In this document: one piece after another, positions 6,421 through 6,632 of the stretch
How positions within the stretch are numbered: the first letter of the stretch is position 1
How the letters are laid out: every line of letters begins with the position of its first letter
From: an uncultured Clostridia bacterium
Lineage (GTDB): Bacteria > Bacillota > Clostridia > Christensenellales > UBA3700
Length of the DNA stretch: 6,632 nucleotides
Direction of reading: 5' to 3'
NCBI GenBank assembly: GCA_947176975.1
Contig: CAMWSW010000052.1
Location: 1-6,632 of the forward strand
Program-made: the position numbers and the translations under genes
The notes under the pieces: model-generated
The model's database searches: none
What the model was told of the DNA's origin: nothing
What the model saw: only the letters and a program-made list of their open reading frames with translations

Positions 6421-6427
6421 AGGGAGG
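6421..6427 (+). promoter_or_regulatory. Strong Shine-Dalgarno site of the last gene
   Basis: AGGGAGG, five bases before the ATG at 6433, is the best ribosome binding site in the window. It confirms that the truncated reading frame at the right edge is a real gene and suggests efficient translation from the maf-mreB-like transcript. Confidence 0.85.
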
Positions 6428-6432
6428 TAAAA

Positions 6433-6632
6433 ATGGGACTGTTCAAAAAAGATAATTCCAATATTATCAAGACCACGTTGCATATCAACGCGCGCTTGCA
6501 ACCGGAACATAGAGTGTCCTATTATGAAGAACACCTTCGAGGCATTTTCAAAAAAGAAAAATTAGGCAGTGTCGCCGGTGGTAATTCCGTCTTTTTCAAC
6601 GATGGCGGTATTGCTAGCTGCGACGTTTATAT
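6433..6632 (+). CDS. Unrecognised protein, 3' end beyond the window (partial)
   Basis: An open frame of 66 codons that runs off the window edge without a stop. I do not recognise the family. The visible protein begins MGLFKKDNSNIIKTTLHINA, then a charged, helix-prone stretch with YYEEHLRGIFKKEKLG (about 31-46), then a Gly/Asn-rich segment (GGNSVFFNDGGIASCDVYI, about 49-67) that looks like beta strands and turns. There is no signal peptide or membrane segment in the visible part, so it does not look like MreC, which would carry an N-terminal membrane helix. It starts 27 bases after the mreB-like stop codon, with no terminator between and a very strong ribosome site, so it is co-transcribed with maf and the mreB-like gene. 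A link to the cytoskeleton or cell envelope is inference from position only. Confidence 0.8.
   Translation, partial: MGLFKKDNSNIIKTTLHINARLQPEHRVSYYEEHLRGIFKKEKLGSVAGGNSVFFNDGGIASCDVY

Noticed and set aside
1..6632. CRISPR array, tRNA or rRNA gene, insertion sequence, prophage or defence system
   Set aside because: No spaced direct repeats, no cloverleaf pattern, no transposase or integrase motifs and no terminal inverted repeats were seen; the window is covered by ordinary housekeeping-type genes with short gaps.

Overview
The window looks like chromosomal DNA of a low-to-moderate GC member of the Bacillota, probably Clostridia or a related uncultured gut-type lineage. The reasons are: all genes lie on one strand; vegetative promoters are of the TTGAAA-17 bp-TATAAT type; the Rho-independent terminators are compact; some genes have strong AGGGAGG-type Shine-Dalgarno sites; and a maf gene sits directly beside an mreB-like gene, as in many Gram-positive genomes. 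The taxonomic call is inference, because no marker gene such as rRNA or a ribosomal protein is present.

Layout, all on the + strand: (1) 106-1020, a soluble diacylglycerol/lipid kinase of the DgkB/YegS type; (2) 1163-2443, a stand-alone acyltransferase of the condensation-domain (HHxxxDG) superfamily, followed by a hairpin terminator; (3) 2551-3030, a low-molecular-weight phosphotyrosine phosphatase whose promoter places the transcription start on or next to its ATG; (4) 3151-4680, an exopolyphosphatase/pppGpp phosphatase (Ppx/GppA with C-terminal HD domain), followed by a strong terminator; (5) 4817-5377, the Maf nucleotide pyrophosphatase; (6) 5395-6405, a divergent MreB-like actin ATPase; (7) 6433 to the window end, the start of an unrecognised protein. 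Genes 5-7 form one operon with gaps of about 11-27 bases. Genes 2, 3 and 4 each have their own near-consensus promoter, and gene 1 has a weaker candidate.

Functionally the window is mostly housekeeping and signalling: lipid phosphorylation and acyl transfer (genes 1-2), protein tyrosine dephosphorylation (3), polyphosphate/alarmone turnover (4), nucleotide-pool sanitising (5) and cell-shape cytoskeleton (6). I see no mobile element, CRISPR array, tRNA, rRNA or defence system. The most interesting points are two apparently leaderless or near-leaderless transcription units, an MreB homologue with an altered phosphate-2 motif, and an unknown small-domain protein downstream of it, in the position where mreC is often found.
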